From: an uncultured Catenibacterium sp.
Lineage (GTDB): Bacteria > Bacillota_I > Bacilli_A > Erysipelotrichales > Coprobacillaceae
Assembly: GCF_900540665.1 (NCBI RefSeq)
Contig: NZ_UQGV01000020.1
Location: forward strand, 1 to 26,751
Direction of reading: 5' to 3'
DNA length: 26,751 bases
Under the pieces are notes generated by a model that worked only from the letters and a program-made list of their open reading frames with translations, did not search any database and was not told the origin of the DNA. A program made the position numbers and the translations under genes. Position 1 is the stretch's first letter. The number at the start of each line of letters is the position of its first letter. Below are positions 1 to 8,558 of this stretch, piece by piece.

Positions 1-64
1 TACCACCATTCATTCCGCTTGTAAAGCCTTTTTTATGATTTTATTCATTTTTTGTAAAAAAATG

Positions 65-106
65 TAAAAAATAGCCTGTAGGCACTATTTTAGCACCTAT
101 AGGCTA
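65..106 (-). terminator. Rho-independent terminator after proC
   Basis: On the minus strand a long hairpin (arms roughly 91-106 and 72-87, with one A-C mismatch and two G-T pairs) is followed by a run of T. It lies 5 bases past the proC stop and should end proC and any transcript reading in from ftsZ. Bases 1-60 beyond it hold no gene I can support. Confidence 0.85.
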
Positions 107-110
107 TGAT

Positions 111-890
111 TTATCTATTCGTTGATTTTTCAATCGCATTAATAAATGCTGAACGCAAGCCTGCATCTTCTAATGCTTTTACACCTCTAATAGTAGATCC
201 ACCAGGTGAAGTCACATTATCCTTTAAGATACCAGGATGAAGATCAGTTTGTAACTGCATTTTCCCTGATCCTAGTACTGTCTGACTTGCAAGCTTGTAA
301 GCCATCTTTCTAGGCATTCCCTGCATAACAGCACCATCTGCTAATGCTTCAATAACCATATAGATATAAGCAGGTGCACATCCTGATAAAGCGCCTCCTA
401 CTCCCATTAAGTGATTTAGAACAACTTCGATTTCTCCCACTGAAGAGAATGCTTCTTCAATATAGTTAAATTCTTCTTCAGTTAGAGAATGCTCCTGTTC
501 TAATAAACACATACCTTCTCTAACAGCCATTGGCGTATTAGGCATGACAGTTAAGTGTCTAGTTGAAGTATCTAATAAAGTGTTGTATTTATCAAAATCA
601 TAACCAAGGACAATGGAAACGACTGCCTTGTTTTTGAGTTCTTCTTTTACTTCAAGAACAACTGATTCAATAACCTGTGGTTTAACACATAAGAACACAA
701 ATTCACTTTCAGAAATGACTTCATGTGCATTATTTTTGCCTTTTATACCAAAAGTACTCATCTTATCAAGCTGTGCTTTATTTAAATCATAAGCACATAC
801 CTGTTCACCTGGAATGAAACCAGATTCTACAAATCCCTGGGCAATGGCACTCGCCATATTCCCCATACCAATAAAACCAAATTTATACAT
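111..890 (-). CDS. proC: Pyrroline-5-carboxylate reductase
   Basis: This enzyme makes the last step of proline synthesis, reducing 1-pyrroline-5-carboxylate to L-proline with NAD(P)H in the cytoplasm. The 259-residue protein opens with a Rossmann nucleotide-binding motif (GFIGMGNMASAIAQG, residues 5-19). It has the MPNTP segment at 116-120, the helical dimerisation segment starting ALSGCAPAY (167-175), and the family signature SPGGSTIRG at 228-236. Length is close to the usual 260-270. The ATG at 890 follows a GAGGGGG ribosome site. The gene sits just beyond a terminator that closes ftsZ, with no room for a full promoter between, so it probably depends on read-through from ftsZ or on a promoter inside ftsZ. 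A proline gene next to ftsZ is unusual, but the identification is secure. Confidence 0.96.
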   Translation of the reverse strand: MYKFGFIGMGNMASAIAQGFVESGFIPGEQVCAYDLNKAQLDKMSTFGIKGKNNAHEVISESEFVFLCVKPQVIESVVLEVKEELKNKAVVSIVLGYDFDKYNTLLDTSTRHLTVMPNTPMAVREGMCLLEQEHSLTEEEFNYIEEAFSSVGEIEVVLNHLMGVGGALSGCAPAYIYMVIEALADGAVMQGMPRKMAYKLASQTVLGSGKMQLQTDLHPGILKDNVTSPGGSTIRGVKALEDAGLRSAFINAIEKSTNR

Positions 891-906
891 AATAAATCCC
901 CCTCGT

Positions 907-931
907 AAAAAAAGCTAACATAATGTTAGCT
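907..931 (-). terminator. Terminator overlapping the ftsZ stop codon
   Basis: On the minus strand a perfect 7-bp stem (AGCTAAC / GTTAGCT, loop ATTAT) begins at the last base of the ftsZ TAA and is followed by seven T. The proC ribosome site starts only a few bases later. It probably lowers proC expression relative to ftsZ rather than isolating the gene completely. Confidence 0.75.
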
Positions 932-2004
932 TAGATTTTTCTATTTCTAATAAATCCTGGCAATGGGTCTTCATCATCGTCATCAATGACAGAAGCTGTT
1001 TTATTTCCATGTACAGTATATGTCTGTTTTGGAGTAACAGGTTCCTCTTCAGGCTGATCTTCTTCAAAACCAGTTGCAATGATGGTAACGATGATCTGGT
1101 CATCTAACTGATCATTAGTTGCAACACCCATAATAGTATTGACTTCTTCACCTACTGATTCCTGAATAGTCGCAAACGCTTCATTGGCATCAAATAATGA
1201 CATGCTTGGTCCACCTGTAATATTAACAATCGCATCTTTAGCACCTGCGATAGAAATATCTAATAATGGTGAAGAAACAGCACGTTTTGCGGCTTCCTGA
1301 GCCTTGTTTTCACCATCAGCCATACCAATACCAATAAGTGCATCCCCACGATCCTTCATAACTGAGCATACATCGGCAAAGTCAAGGTTGATTAATGCTG
1401 GAATCGCAATTAAGTCAGTAATTGTCTGAACAGACTGACGTAAAATGTTATCTGCTTCTCTAAACGCTTCATTCATTGGACGTCCACCAATAACTTCAAG
1501 AAGACGATCATTTGAAACAACGATAATAGAATCTACATTCTTACGTAATTCTTCAAGTCCAGCTATAGACTGTTTCTTTCTTCTTGGTCCTTCAAATGTG
1601 AAAGGAGAAGTCACTACACCTACTGTTAATGCACCTGAATCTCTCGCAATTTTGGCGATAACTGGTGCACCACCAGTACCTGTTCCACCGCCCATTCCAG
1701 CAGCAACAAAGACCATGTTGGCATCAGATAAAGCTTCTCTGATTTCATTTTCAGATTCCTGAGCCGCTTTACGTCCAACTTCTGGATTTCCTCCAGCACC
1801 TAATCCCTGAGTTAAATCTTTTCCTAAGAAAATCTTATTAACACCAGTAATTCCTTTCAATACCTGAGCATCTGTATTTGCAACATAGAATTCGACACCT
1901 TTAACTCCATCAGTGACCATTCTATTTACGGCGTTGTTTCCTCCGCCACCTACACCAATAACTTTTATTTTTGCAACTTTCACAAAGTCTAAATTTTCAT
2001 CCAT
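931..2004 (-). CDS. ftsZ: Cell division protein FtsZ
   Basis: FtsZ is the tubulin-like GTPase that polymerises into the Z-ring at mid-cell and recruits the division machinery. The 357-residue protein has the N-terminal glycine-rich loop (GVGGGGNNAVNRM, 17-29), the tubulin signature GGGTGTG at 105-111, and the T7-loop segment NLDFADV at 206-212, which supplies catalytic aspartates to the neighbouring subunit. A short variable linker (about 315-343) leads to a C-terminal peptide ending LPGFIRNRKI, the form that binds FtsA and other membrane tethers. It lies 14 bases after ftsA with an AGG ribosome site and is probably co-transcribed with it from the promoter at 3310-3338. Its transcript meets a terminator that begins in the stop codon. 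Confidence 0.99.
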   Translation of the reverse strand: MDENLDFVKVAKIKVIGVGGGGNNAVNRMVTDGVKGVEFYVANTDAQVLKGITGVNKIFLGKDLTQGLGAGGNPEVGRKAAQESENEIREALSDANMVFVAAGMGGGTGTGGAPVIAKIARDSGALTVGVVTSPFTFEGPRRKKQSIAGLEELRKNVDSIIVVSNDRLLEVIGGRPMNEAFREADNILRQSVQTITDLIAIPALINLDFADVCSVMKDRGDALIGIGMADGENKAQEAAKRAVSSPLLDISIAGAKDAIVNITGGPSMSLFDANEAFATIQESVGEEVNTIMGVATNDQLDDQIIVTIIATGFEEDQPEEEPVTPKQTYTVHGNKTASVIDDDDEDPLPGFIRNRKI

Positions 2005-2018
2005 TGTCCTACCCTCGC

Positions 2019-3284
2019 TTAATCATCATTAAATATCGAATCAAAAAACTTTCTAAACTTGCCCTGATGATGAGTTGTTTCTGTCTTAGCCATAGTTAAG
2101 CCTCTTACTTTCATACTCATCGTACTAGATAAATCTGGAAGAACCAAAGAAACCTGGTCTTCACCAATTAATTCTTTACGGTCATCCAAGCAATATAACA
2201 TACCTAAACAAGGAACGAGAGACATATCTCTAGCCCCTACAGTTTCTGGTCGATAACATCTTACAGGTGTACCTAAAACATCTGTTGCGATTAAGTTCAG
2301 GCAAGGCAGTTCGCCTCCACCACCTACGACAACTGTTTCATAAGTACGTCCATCATTGATGACATCCAAACAATTTTTGATTTGTGCCATCATTTCCCAG
2401 ACTGCTGTCTGTAATACTTCAGACAGATCTTTCTGAGTATAGTTCTTTTCAACTCCATCTACTATCGTAGTATGGATAACATCTTCTTCACCAAGATCAT
2501 TTTCACATGTACCATATTTCACTTTATAAATCTCAGCCTGTTCCATTGAAATCTGCCATGCATCTGCAATCGCAGCAGTCAGTGTATAGCCACCCATTGG
2601 AACAGTCTTTAAATATTTAAGGTATCCCTCTTCAAAGAAAGATATTGTTGAATGATCATGTCCAATATTGATCATCACTGCACCTTCTTGAAGATAAACC
2701 GCATCGAATGTTTCTTTTGCAGAAGCATAGGCATCAATAGTAATATCAATAACATCTAATCCTGCTTTTTCTACAGCAGTTAAGTAAGAATACAATACTT
2801 TCTTGCTTGTAGTAATCACAAGTGTTTCTACCTTCAATGAAGCTGAACGTAAGCCAAGAGGCATATGCTCTACTTCTTTAGTATCTAAGCGATACTTTAC
2901 AGGAATAGTTGATACAATTTCCTCTTTCTTACTCTTTTCAAAACGCTGTGCAATCTTTAAGGCTCGCACAACATCATTGATTTCTATCTTATCCTGAGGC
3001 GAATTCACCTTAGTAATACCTTTAGATTCATATGTTCTTGCATAATTACTAGGAAGAACAAGAGCTACAGATGTTATTGTCGTATTTAGTTCAACATCTG
3101 CTTCTTTTATGATTGATCTAATCTCATCAACCAGCACTTCTTCATTCTTAATCAAGCCACCTTCAATAGCATGACTTGCTAGTTTCTTCGTGAAGAGTAT
3201 ATTAATATTTGTGCTCATCAACTCTGCGACAAGTAACTTCAGTGTCGTAGAACCGATGTCTAAAACAGCATATATTCTTTTCAT
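2019..3284 (-). CDS. ftsA: Cell division protein FtsA
   Basis: FtsA is the actin-like ATPase that tethers FtsZ to the membrane and helps recruit late division proteins. The N-terminus has the actin-family phosphate-1 motif (LDIGSTTLKLLVAE). The ATP-binding segment VVVGGGGELP lies towards the C-terminal half. The last residues (GKFRKFFDSIF then acidic) form a short basic-hydrophobic stretch that fits the amphipathic membrane helix of FtsA. I choose the ATG at 3284 (421 residues): AGGAG lies 7 bases upstream of it, whereas the in-frame GTG at 3290 directly abuts the ribosome site. The gene has its own promoter and is followed 14 bases later by ftsZ. A PilM-like relative is excluded by the ftsZ context. 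Confidence 0.96.
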   Translation of the reverse strand: MKRIYAVLDIGSTTLKLLVAELMSTNINILFTKKLASHAIEGGLIKNEEVLVDEIRSIIKEADVELNTTITSVALVLPSNYARTYESKGITKVNSPQDKIEINDVVRALKIAQRFEKSKKEEIVSTIPVKYRLDTKEVEHMPLGLRSASLKVETLVITTSKKVLYSYLTAVEKAGLDVIDITIDAYASAKETFDAVYLQEGAVMINIGHDHSTISFFEEGYLKYLKTVPMGGYTLTAAIADAWQISMEQAEIYKVKYGTCENDLGEEDVIHTTIVDGVEKNYTQKDLSEVLQTAVWEMMAQIKNCLDVINDGRTYETVVVGGGGELPCLNLIATDVLGTPVRCYRPETVGARDMSLVPCLGMLYCLDDRKELIGEDQVSLVLPDLSSTMSMKVRGLTMAKTETTHHQGKFRKFFDSIFNDD

Positions 3285-3309
3285 AGACACTCTCCTTACA
3301 TATAATCTT

Positions 3310-3338
3310 ATTTTATCATAATTACATACTAATGAAAA
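3310..3338 (-). promoter_or_regulatory. Internal promoter for ftsA-ftsZ
   Basis: On the minus strand TTTTCA is followed after exactly 17 bases by TAAAAT, with a TGn extended -10. It sits in the 109-base gap between divIB and ftsA, the largest gap inside the cluster, and would let ftsA-ftsZ be expressed separately from the wall-synthesis genes. Confidence 0.6.
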
Positions 3339-3393
3339 CGATTTATAGATTACTTATCACGAGTTACACTTATATGACTCATTATGTATTTTC

Positions 3394-4167
3394 TTACTTA
3401 CATTTAGTCATATATAGATTTCTTCCCTCAAACGAGAATACACAAATATCACTTTTACTTTGCATATAAGCTGAGTAATTGAAGCGTGATGGTGATAATG
3501 TATCCTTCATGTCTTCAATATCTACAATCAGTTTCTTTCCATCATCAAGAATCAAGGCCACTCTTTCATCATATCCCTTTTCTGGATAATAAACGATATC
3601 ACTTACAGCATTTCTAATAGTAACAGGAATAGAAGCATACTGACCTGCTAGTTCTTCTACTGCCTTTAAATCATTAAATCCTGAAATCTTAGGAATCTGT
3701 TTAAGACCTGTATAATTCATACCTTCAACAACTTCAATAAGCTTTCCTTCTTCAGTTACAACATAAGTCTTGTTGTTAAGTTCCATATAAGCCACTAAGC
3801 CTGCTTCCTGGATTTCGATAGAGACACCACCTAAGATGTTATGAGTGACATATGCCTTAGTGACAAGCCCTGTCTTTTTCAAATTCTTCTTAATTGTGTC
3901 ATTATTCAACAATAAATGATAAGTATGACTTGTAATACCTGATTCCTTCACTACCAGATCCTTTGATAGCTGAGAATTACCAGTAACATGAATAGACATG
4001 ACTTTTGATAATGGGGATACAATATATCCTAAAATGACTAGAATAATTATACCGACAAGCATCAAACGACGCTTTCTTCTTTTTCTTCTACGTCTGTTCT
4101 TTTCAATCAATTCACGTGATGGGCTGCGATCATATTCATTGAATAGAACATCGGGCTTCTTATCCAT
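3394..4167 (-). CDS. divIB: Cell division protein DivIB/FtsQ
   Basis: DivIB (FtsQ) is a bitopic membrane protein of the divisome that partners FtsL and DivIC and controls septal wall synthesis. The protein (257 residues from the ATG at 4167) has a very basic cytoplasmic tail with a run of arginines and lysines at about 25-35, then one membrane helix (about 36-55). A POTRA domain starts at VMSIHVTGNSQLSKDLVVKE, and an FtsQ-type beta domain follows outside the cell. An in-frame TTG at 4179 would overlap the end of murB. The ATG two bases after the murB stop is more likely, although its ribosome site (GGGA) is weak, suggesting coupling to murB translation. Position between murB and ftsA is typical of Firmicute dcw clusters. 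Confidence 0.92.
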   Translation of the reverse strand: MDKKPDVLFNEYDRSPSRELIEKNRRRRKRRKRRLMLVGIIILVILGYIVSPLSKVMSIHVTGNSQLSKDLVVKESGITSHTYHLLLNNDTIKKNLKKTGLVTKAYVTHNILGGVSIEIQEAGLVAYMELNNKTYVVTEEGKLIEVVEGMNYTGLKQIPKISGFNDLKAVEELAGQYASIPVTIRNAVSDIVYYPEKGYDERVALILDDGKKLIVDIEDMKDTLSPSRFNYSAYMQSKSDICVFSFEGRNLYMTKCK

Positions 4168-4169
4168 AT

Positions 4170-5081
4170 TTAATCCCAATTCACTAAAATAACTTCTTTA
4201 TGAAGCTTGACTCCAAATTTCTCATAAACAGTCTTTTCAACAAGTCTAATAAGATCAAGAATATCCTTAGCACTTGCATAACCGTTGTTTACGATGAAAT
4301 TTGAATGTTTAGGTGATACCTGTGCACCACCAATTTCATAACCGCGCAACCCAGCTTCATCAATATAACGCCATGCAGGTTTTTCTTCTGGATTTCTAAA
4401 GACACTTCCTGCACATGCAAAATTCCATGGCTGTGTACTCATACGACGCTCTTTACGTTTATCCAACACTTTACGGATTTCTCCAGAATCTTTCGCTGTC
4501 ATTTCAAATGTAGCATCAAGAATAATCCAGTTTGGATGCTTCTGCAATACAGAATGACGATAAGAGAATTCCATATCTTCCTTGCTTAATGTAATCACAT
4601 TAAGTTCATCATCAAGCACACGTGCGCACTTGAATACATCTGCCATACAATACTTATAAGCACCAGCATTCATAAAAATGCCGCCACCCATATCTCCAGG
4701 AATACCACCCATGAATTCAAAGCCTGATAATCCTGCTTTGGCACTTGAATAAGCTAAGGCAATCATTGAGACCCCTGCTTGTGCCACAATAGTGCACCCA
4801 TTCATCTTGACATCATCAAATGATTTCATTGAGATGATTACACCATCATATTCTTTATCACTAAATAGGAGATCACTGCCATTACCAATAACCATGCGTT
4901 TAATATCATGATCATGGCAATATTTTAAAGTCTGAATAAGTGAATCGATATCCTTTGCTTTAACGAATATCTTGGCAGGTCCACCTACTTTATAGGTTGT
5001 ATGCTTGTACATAGGTTCATTTTCAATCACCTTGCCTACTTCCATAGACATAAGATCTTCATATACCTGCTTCACATCCAT
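4170..5081 (-). CDS. murB: UDP-N-acetylenolpyruvoylglucosamine reductase MurB
   Basis: MurB reduces UDP-GlcNAc-enolpyruvate to UDP-MurNAc with NADPH and bound FAD, the second committed step of peptidoglycan precursor synthesis. The 303-residue protein has FAD-binding motifs YKVGGPAKIFV (30-40) and GNGSDLLFSD (66-75), the GIPGDMGGG turn at 127-135, and the SYRHS arginine motif at 173-177. It also has the catalytic-serine motif GSVFRNP (225-231) and a late glutamate in LHKEVIL (about 293-299). Overall architecture and length match the type II MurB of Firmicutes. The ATG at 5081 follows AGGAGG and lies one base after the murG stop codon, so the two are co-translated. Confidence 0.97.
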   Translation of the reverse strand: MDVKQVYEDLMSMEVGKVIENEPMYKHTTYKVGGPAKIFVKAKDIDSLIQTLKYCHDHDIKRMVIGNGSDLLFSDKEYDGVIISMKSFDDVKMNGCTIVAQAGVSMIALAYSSAKAGLSGFEFMGGIPGDMGGGIFMNAGAYKYCMADVFKCARVLDDELNVITLSKEDMEFSYRHSVLQKHPNWIILDATFEMTAKDSGEIRKVLDKRKERRMSTQPWNFACAGSVFRNPEEKPAWRYIDEAGLRGYEIGGAQVSPKHSNFIVNNGYASAKDILDLIRLVEKTVYEKFGVKLHKEVILVNWD

Positions 5082-5082
5082 A

Positions 5083-6171
5083 TTAGCGTCCTCCTGTTAA
5101 CTTTAAAATTTCTTTATAAATATCCTCACATGCATGAGGTTTACCTAAAGCAAGCGCTTTTTGAGATAATTCTTTACGCATTCCCTCATTGTTCATATAC
5201 TGATCAACAACTTCTACAAAGGCATCCGCATTTAAATCCTTTTCAAGAATAAGATGTGCCGCACCTTTGCTGACAAGTTCACGGGCATTATATTCCTGAT
5301 GGTTTGCCACAACATATGGGCTAGGAATGATAATAGATGCAGTACCGAGTGCAGTCATTTCAGCAAGAGTAGTAGCTCCTGCACGACTCACTGCTAAGTC
5401 ACAGCTATGTAATACACTTGGCATATCATCAATATAAGGCAATACATGAATAGAATCACTTAAATCCTTAAGTTCTTCCTTCATCTTTTCATAATAAGTT
5501 TTACCTGTAACATAAAGCACATCATAATCTTTATGATCCATCTTATGTAATGCATCCTTCATAACCGTATTGACTGTTGCAGATCCTAATGATCCCATAA
5601 CAATCACCATTACTTTTCTATCAGGAGCAATACCATAAAGATCATGTACATCTTTAAGTACACCTTCAGATACCACAGAAGCACGAGGGTTACCAAGTAA
5701 CTTAGTCTTATCCTGAGGGAATGCTTCTAAAGCTTTTTCATAACAGCAGATGATTTCATCTACATGTTTAATTAAGATTTTATTTGTTAAACCAATGATG
5801 GAATTCTGTTCATGAATCATTGTCTTATAGCCCTTCTGAGTTGCCGCTAAAACAATGGATGCACTTGGATATCCACCAAACCCGATAACAATATCAGGGT
5901 TGAATTCTTTCAAAATCTTCTTAGAAGACTTTAAAGATTTTAAGAAAATCAAAGCATTTTTTGCTTTCTGTAAAGGATTACCTACAAGACCTTTTACATG
6001 TAATCCACGATAACTAAGTCCCATCTGAGGTACAATCTGAGACTCTAGTCTATCTGTTGTTCCTACAAATAAGAACTCTGTATCTGGATCACATTTTTTA
6101 ATATAATCAACTAAGGCAAGAGCAGGATAAATATGTCCTCCTGTTCCACCAGCACTTACTATAATTTTCAT
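5083..6171 (-). CDS. murG: Undecaprenyl-PP-MurNAc-pentapeptide N-acetylglucosaminyltransferase MurG
   Basis: MurG adds GlcNAc to lipid I to form lipid II on the inner face of the membrane. The 362-residue GT-B fold protein begins with the membrane-facing glycine-rich loop (GGTGGHIYPALAL, 8-20). It has a second glycine-rich region around IVIGFGGYPS, the segment HEQNSIIGLTNK, and the C-terminal donor-binding motif RAGATTLAEMTALG that recognises UDP-GlcNAc. The start at 6171 has AGGAG upstream and lies 11 bases after murD. Its product MurG acts directly after MraY, which is encoded two genes upstream. Confidence 0.98.
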   Translation of the reverse strand: MKIIVSAGGTGGHIYPALALVDYIKKCDPDTEFLFVGTTDRLESQIVPQMGLSYRGLHVKGLVGNPLQKAKNALIFLKSLKSSKKILKEFNPDIVIGFGGYPSASIVLAATQKGYKTMIHEQNSIIGLTNKILIKHVDEIICCYEKALEAFPQDKTKLLGNPRASVVSEGVLKDVHDLYGIAPDRKVMVIVMGSLGSATVNTVMKDALHKMDHKDYDVLYVTGKTYYEKMKEELKDLSDSIHVLPYIDDMPSVLHSCDLAVSRAGATTLAEMTALGTASIIIPSPYVVANHQEYNARELVSKGAAHLILEKDLNADAFVEVVDQYMNNEGMRKELSQKALALGKPHACEDIYKEILKLTGGR

Positions 6172-6182
6172 TTAACTTACTC

Positions 6183-7523
6183 CTATAACTTGTTCACGAT
6201 GTCCTTGAAGACATTTCCTCTTTCAACATAACTATGGAATTCATCAAATGAACTTGTTGAAGGAGAAAGCAATACAACATCGCCTTCTTTGGCAATTTCT
6301 TTTGCTTTTAAAATAGCATCTTTCATATGATCTACAACGATAGTATGAGGATGTTGCATATCTTTAGAGAAACGTTCTTTTGTTTCACCAAAACAGATAA
6401 GTGTCTTAATAAGAGGGTTCTGTTCTCTCACATCTTTTAGATCAAGATTCTTTTCATGACCACCCATTAACAAAATAACAGGCTTTTCAAATGCTTTAAT
6501 CGCAATAACTGCTGCATCTGTATTAGTTCCCTTAGAGTCGTTATAATAACGTACGCCATCAAGTTCTCTTACAAACTCAATACGATGTTCTACACCCTTG
6601 AACGCAGCTAAAGTGTCATGGATAGATTCAAGACTTACACCCACTGCTGCACATGATGCAATCGCAACCATCATATTGGCTACATTATGCAAACCAACAA
6701 TCTTGATTTCATCACGATCAATAACCTTCTGGCCCTTGTAATAAATTGCATTGTCTTTAAGTTCTACATCTCCCTGTCCCTTGACAGTAAATGTTTCAAT
6801 ACGTGATGGAACTGGATACTTTGCTAAATATGACTGTAAAGTCTCATCATCACTATTATTAATAAATAAATCTTTTTCATCCTGGTTCATATAAATACGC
6901 ATCTTAGATGCATAATATTCATCTAAAGAATCCATATAATCAAGATGATCAGGCGTTAAATTTAATACAGCAGCCACTTCAGGCTTAAATTCTTCAATAT
7001 CAATCAACTGGAAGTTAGACATTTCAACAACAATATCATGTCCTTCTTCTTCATATAAATGTTCATTTAATACGACTTCACAATAAGGAATACCGTAGTT
7101 ACCGCAAATATGTGCCTTGCGACCTGCAGCTTTTAAGATTTCATAAATCAAAGTCACTGTCGTAGTCTTTCCATTTGTTCCTGTTACAGCAATATAATGC
7201 TGCTTTTTAGCCACTTTATAGCCTAATTCAATTTCTGTATAAACAGGAATACCACGTTCCTTTAAACGTAAGATAAATGGCGCATGATAATTAATACCTG
7301 GATTCTTAACAACAAAGTCAAAATCTCTTTCAAATAATTCATCTGGCTGTCCACCACATACCATTTCAATTCCTTCACTCACATATGTGTCATATTCAGG
7401 AATATCTTCTTTTTTCTTTGATTCATTTATAGTGATATCAGCATGCATGAACTTTAATAATTCAACTGCTGCCTTTCCACTTTTTGCAAGCCCTAATACA
7501 AGTACTTTTTTGCCTTTAAACAT
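6183..7523 (-). CDS. murD: UDP-N-acetylmuramoylalanine--D-glutamate ligase MurD
   Basis: MurD adds D-glutamate to UDP-MurNAc-L-alanine with ATP in the cytoplasm. The 446-residue protein has an N-terminal Rossmann domain (VLVLGLAKSGKAAVELL) and the Mur-ligase P-loop GTNGKTTT at 115-122. The conserved central segment NLTPDHLDYMDSLDEYYASK follows, and the C-terminal domain includes VRYYNDSKGTN and the substrate-binding region ending SPSTSSFDEF. Its ATG directly follows the mraY stop (TAA ATG), so translation is probably coupled. murC, murE and murF are not in this window. Confidence 0.98.
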   Translation of the reverse strand: MFKGKKVLVLGLAKSGKAAVELLKFMHADITINESKKKEDIPEYDTYVSEGIEMVCGGQPDELFERDFDFVVKNPGINYHAPFILRLKERGIPVYTEIELGYKVAKKQHYIAVTGTNGKTTTVTLIYEILKAAGRKAHICGNYGIPYCEVVLNEHLYEEEGHDIVVEMSNFQLIDIEEFKPEVAAVLNLTPDHLDYMDSLDEYYASKMRIYMNQDEKDLFINNSDDETLQSYLAKYPVPSRIETFTVKGQGDVELKDNAIYYKGQKVIDRDEIKIVGLHNVANMMVAIASCAAVGVSLESIHDTLAAFKGVEHRIEFVRELDGVRYYNDSKGTNTDAAVIAIKAFEKPVILLMGGHEKNLDLKDVREQNPLIKTLICFGETKERFSKDMQHPHTIVVDHMKDAILKAKEIAKEGDVVLLSPSTSSFDEFHSYVERGNVFKDIVNKL

Positions 7524-8492
7524 TTATAACACCCCTAACAATAATCCAATAATACCAGCAATAAATCCAACAGCCCAGAAAGTGACAACAACCTTATTTT
7601 CACTCCATCCACACATTTCAAAATGATGGTGGATAGGTGCCATCTTGAAGACTCTCTTACCTCTTGTCTTAAATGAAATAACCTGGATACATACAGATAA
7701 AGTTTCAATTAATGGCACAATACCAATAATAAGCACAAGAAGCTCCTGTTTAGTGATAACTGCAAATGCTGCAAGAATACCACCTAATGCAAGAGAACCA
7801 CAATCTCCCATGAAAATCTTAGCTGGATGCGCATTGAATACTAAGAAGCCAGTCAAACCACCCATTAATGCAGCACCAAAAATAGCTGTTTCAACATTCT
7901 TGCTTAAAATTGCAAAAGCAACAAATGGTGTTAATGCAATAATCATAAGACCTGTTGCGAGTCCATCTAATCCATCTGTTAAATTTACAGCATTAGATTC
8001 TGCAGTAAACATGAAATAAACAAAGACTGGATAGAACCATCCAAGATTCACACTAATATGAGCAATAGGAATAATAATTTCTGTTGAGAAATTAGGTAAG
8101 AATTTTTTTGCTAAAAAATAGAATGCAATTGCCACAACTGACTGCATTGCATATTTATAGCTTGGCTTCAAGCCTTTATTGCTGTGCTGTACAACAATGA
8201 GATAGTCATCAATAAATCCAATGATACCGAATCCTAATAATGAGAATGTCAATAAGTTGACATAAGGATTCATAAAATTCTGATAGTGACAGATATAAGC
8301 AGCAATTACAGTAGCTACAATGAATACAACACCACCCATTGTAGGTGTGCCACCCTTTTTCTTATGAGAAGCGAGTCCTTCTTCTCTTTCTACCTGTCCA
8401 AACTTTAATTTATGTAAGTAAGGTATAACCTTAGGCATTGCGACAAGTACAAGTGCTAATGCCACTATAAAACTGATCATTAATAGAAACAT
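7524..8492 (-). CDS. mraY: Phospho-N-acetylmuramoyl-pentapeptide transferase MraY
   Basis: MraY transfers phospho-MurNAc-pentapeptide from UDP to undecaprenyl phosphate, forming lipid I. The 322-residue membrane protein has about ten hydrophobic helices. Its catalytic motifs are FIDDY (paired aspartates near 95-96), NLTDGLDGLATG at 170-181, and the late histidine-rich loop MAPIHHHFE that marks the family. The GGTPTMGG motif is near 47-54. The ATG at 8492 follows GGGAGG. The gene has its own promoter in the gap after pbpB and abuts murD. It is slightly short for the family but complete. Confidence 0.98.
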   Translation of the reverse strand: MFLLMISFIVALALVLVAMPKVIPYLHKLKFGQVEREEGLASHKKKGGTPTMGGVVFIVATVIAAYICHYQNFMNPYVNLLTFSLLGFGIIGFIDDYLIVVQHSNKGLKPSYKYAMQSVVAIAFYFLAKKFLPNFSTEIIIPIAHISVNLGWFYPVFVYFMFTAESNAVNLTDGLDGLATGLMIIALTPFVAFAILSKNVETAIFGAALMGGLTGFLVFNAHPAKIFMGDCGSLALGGILAAFAVITKQELLVLIIGIVPLIETLSVCIQVISFKTRGKRVFKMAPIHHHFEMCGWSENKVVVTFWAVGFIAGIIGLLLGVL

Positions 8493-8522
8493 GAAAATTT
8501 CCTCCCTCTATTTTACCCCACA

Positions 8523-8551
8523 AGTGTAGCATAATATGGGTGTAAATACAA
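8523..8551 (-). promoter_or_regulatory. Internal promoter for mraY and downstream mur genes
   Basis: On the minus strand TTGTAT and TACACT are separated by 17 bases, with a TGC extended -10. They lie in the 66-base gap between pbpB and mraY, upstream of a strong ribosome site. This would give the precursor genes transcription independent of the mraZ promoter. Confidence 0.55.
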
Positions 8552-8558
8552 TGTCACT

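Noticed and set aside
1..60. A 12-codon minus-strand frame (MNKIIKKALQAE) and a possible ATG at position 13 running off the window
   Set aside because: It lies beyond a strong terminator, has no clear ribosome site, and only a few codons are visible, so a gene cannot be supported.
1445..1762. A plus-strand open frame of 105 codons inside ftsZ
   Set aside because: It is antisense to a strongly conserved gene, has low-complexity composition and no ribosome site; it is a shadow of FtsZ coding bias.
7645..8019. A plus-strand open frame of 124 codons inside mraY
   Set aside because: It is antisense to clear MraY motifs, has no promoter or ribosome site, and resembles no family.
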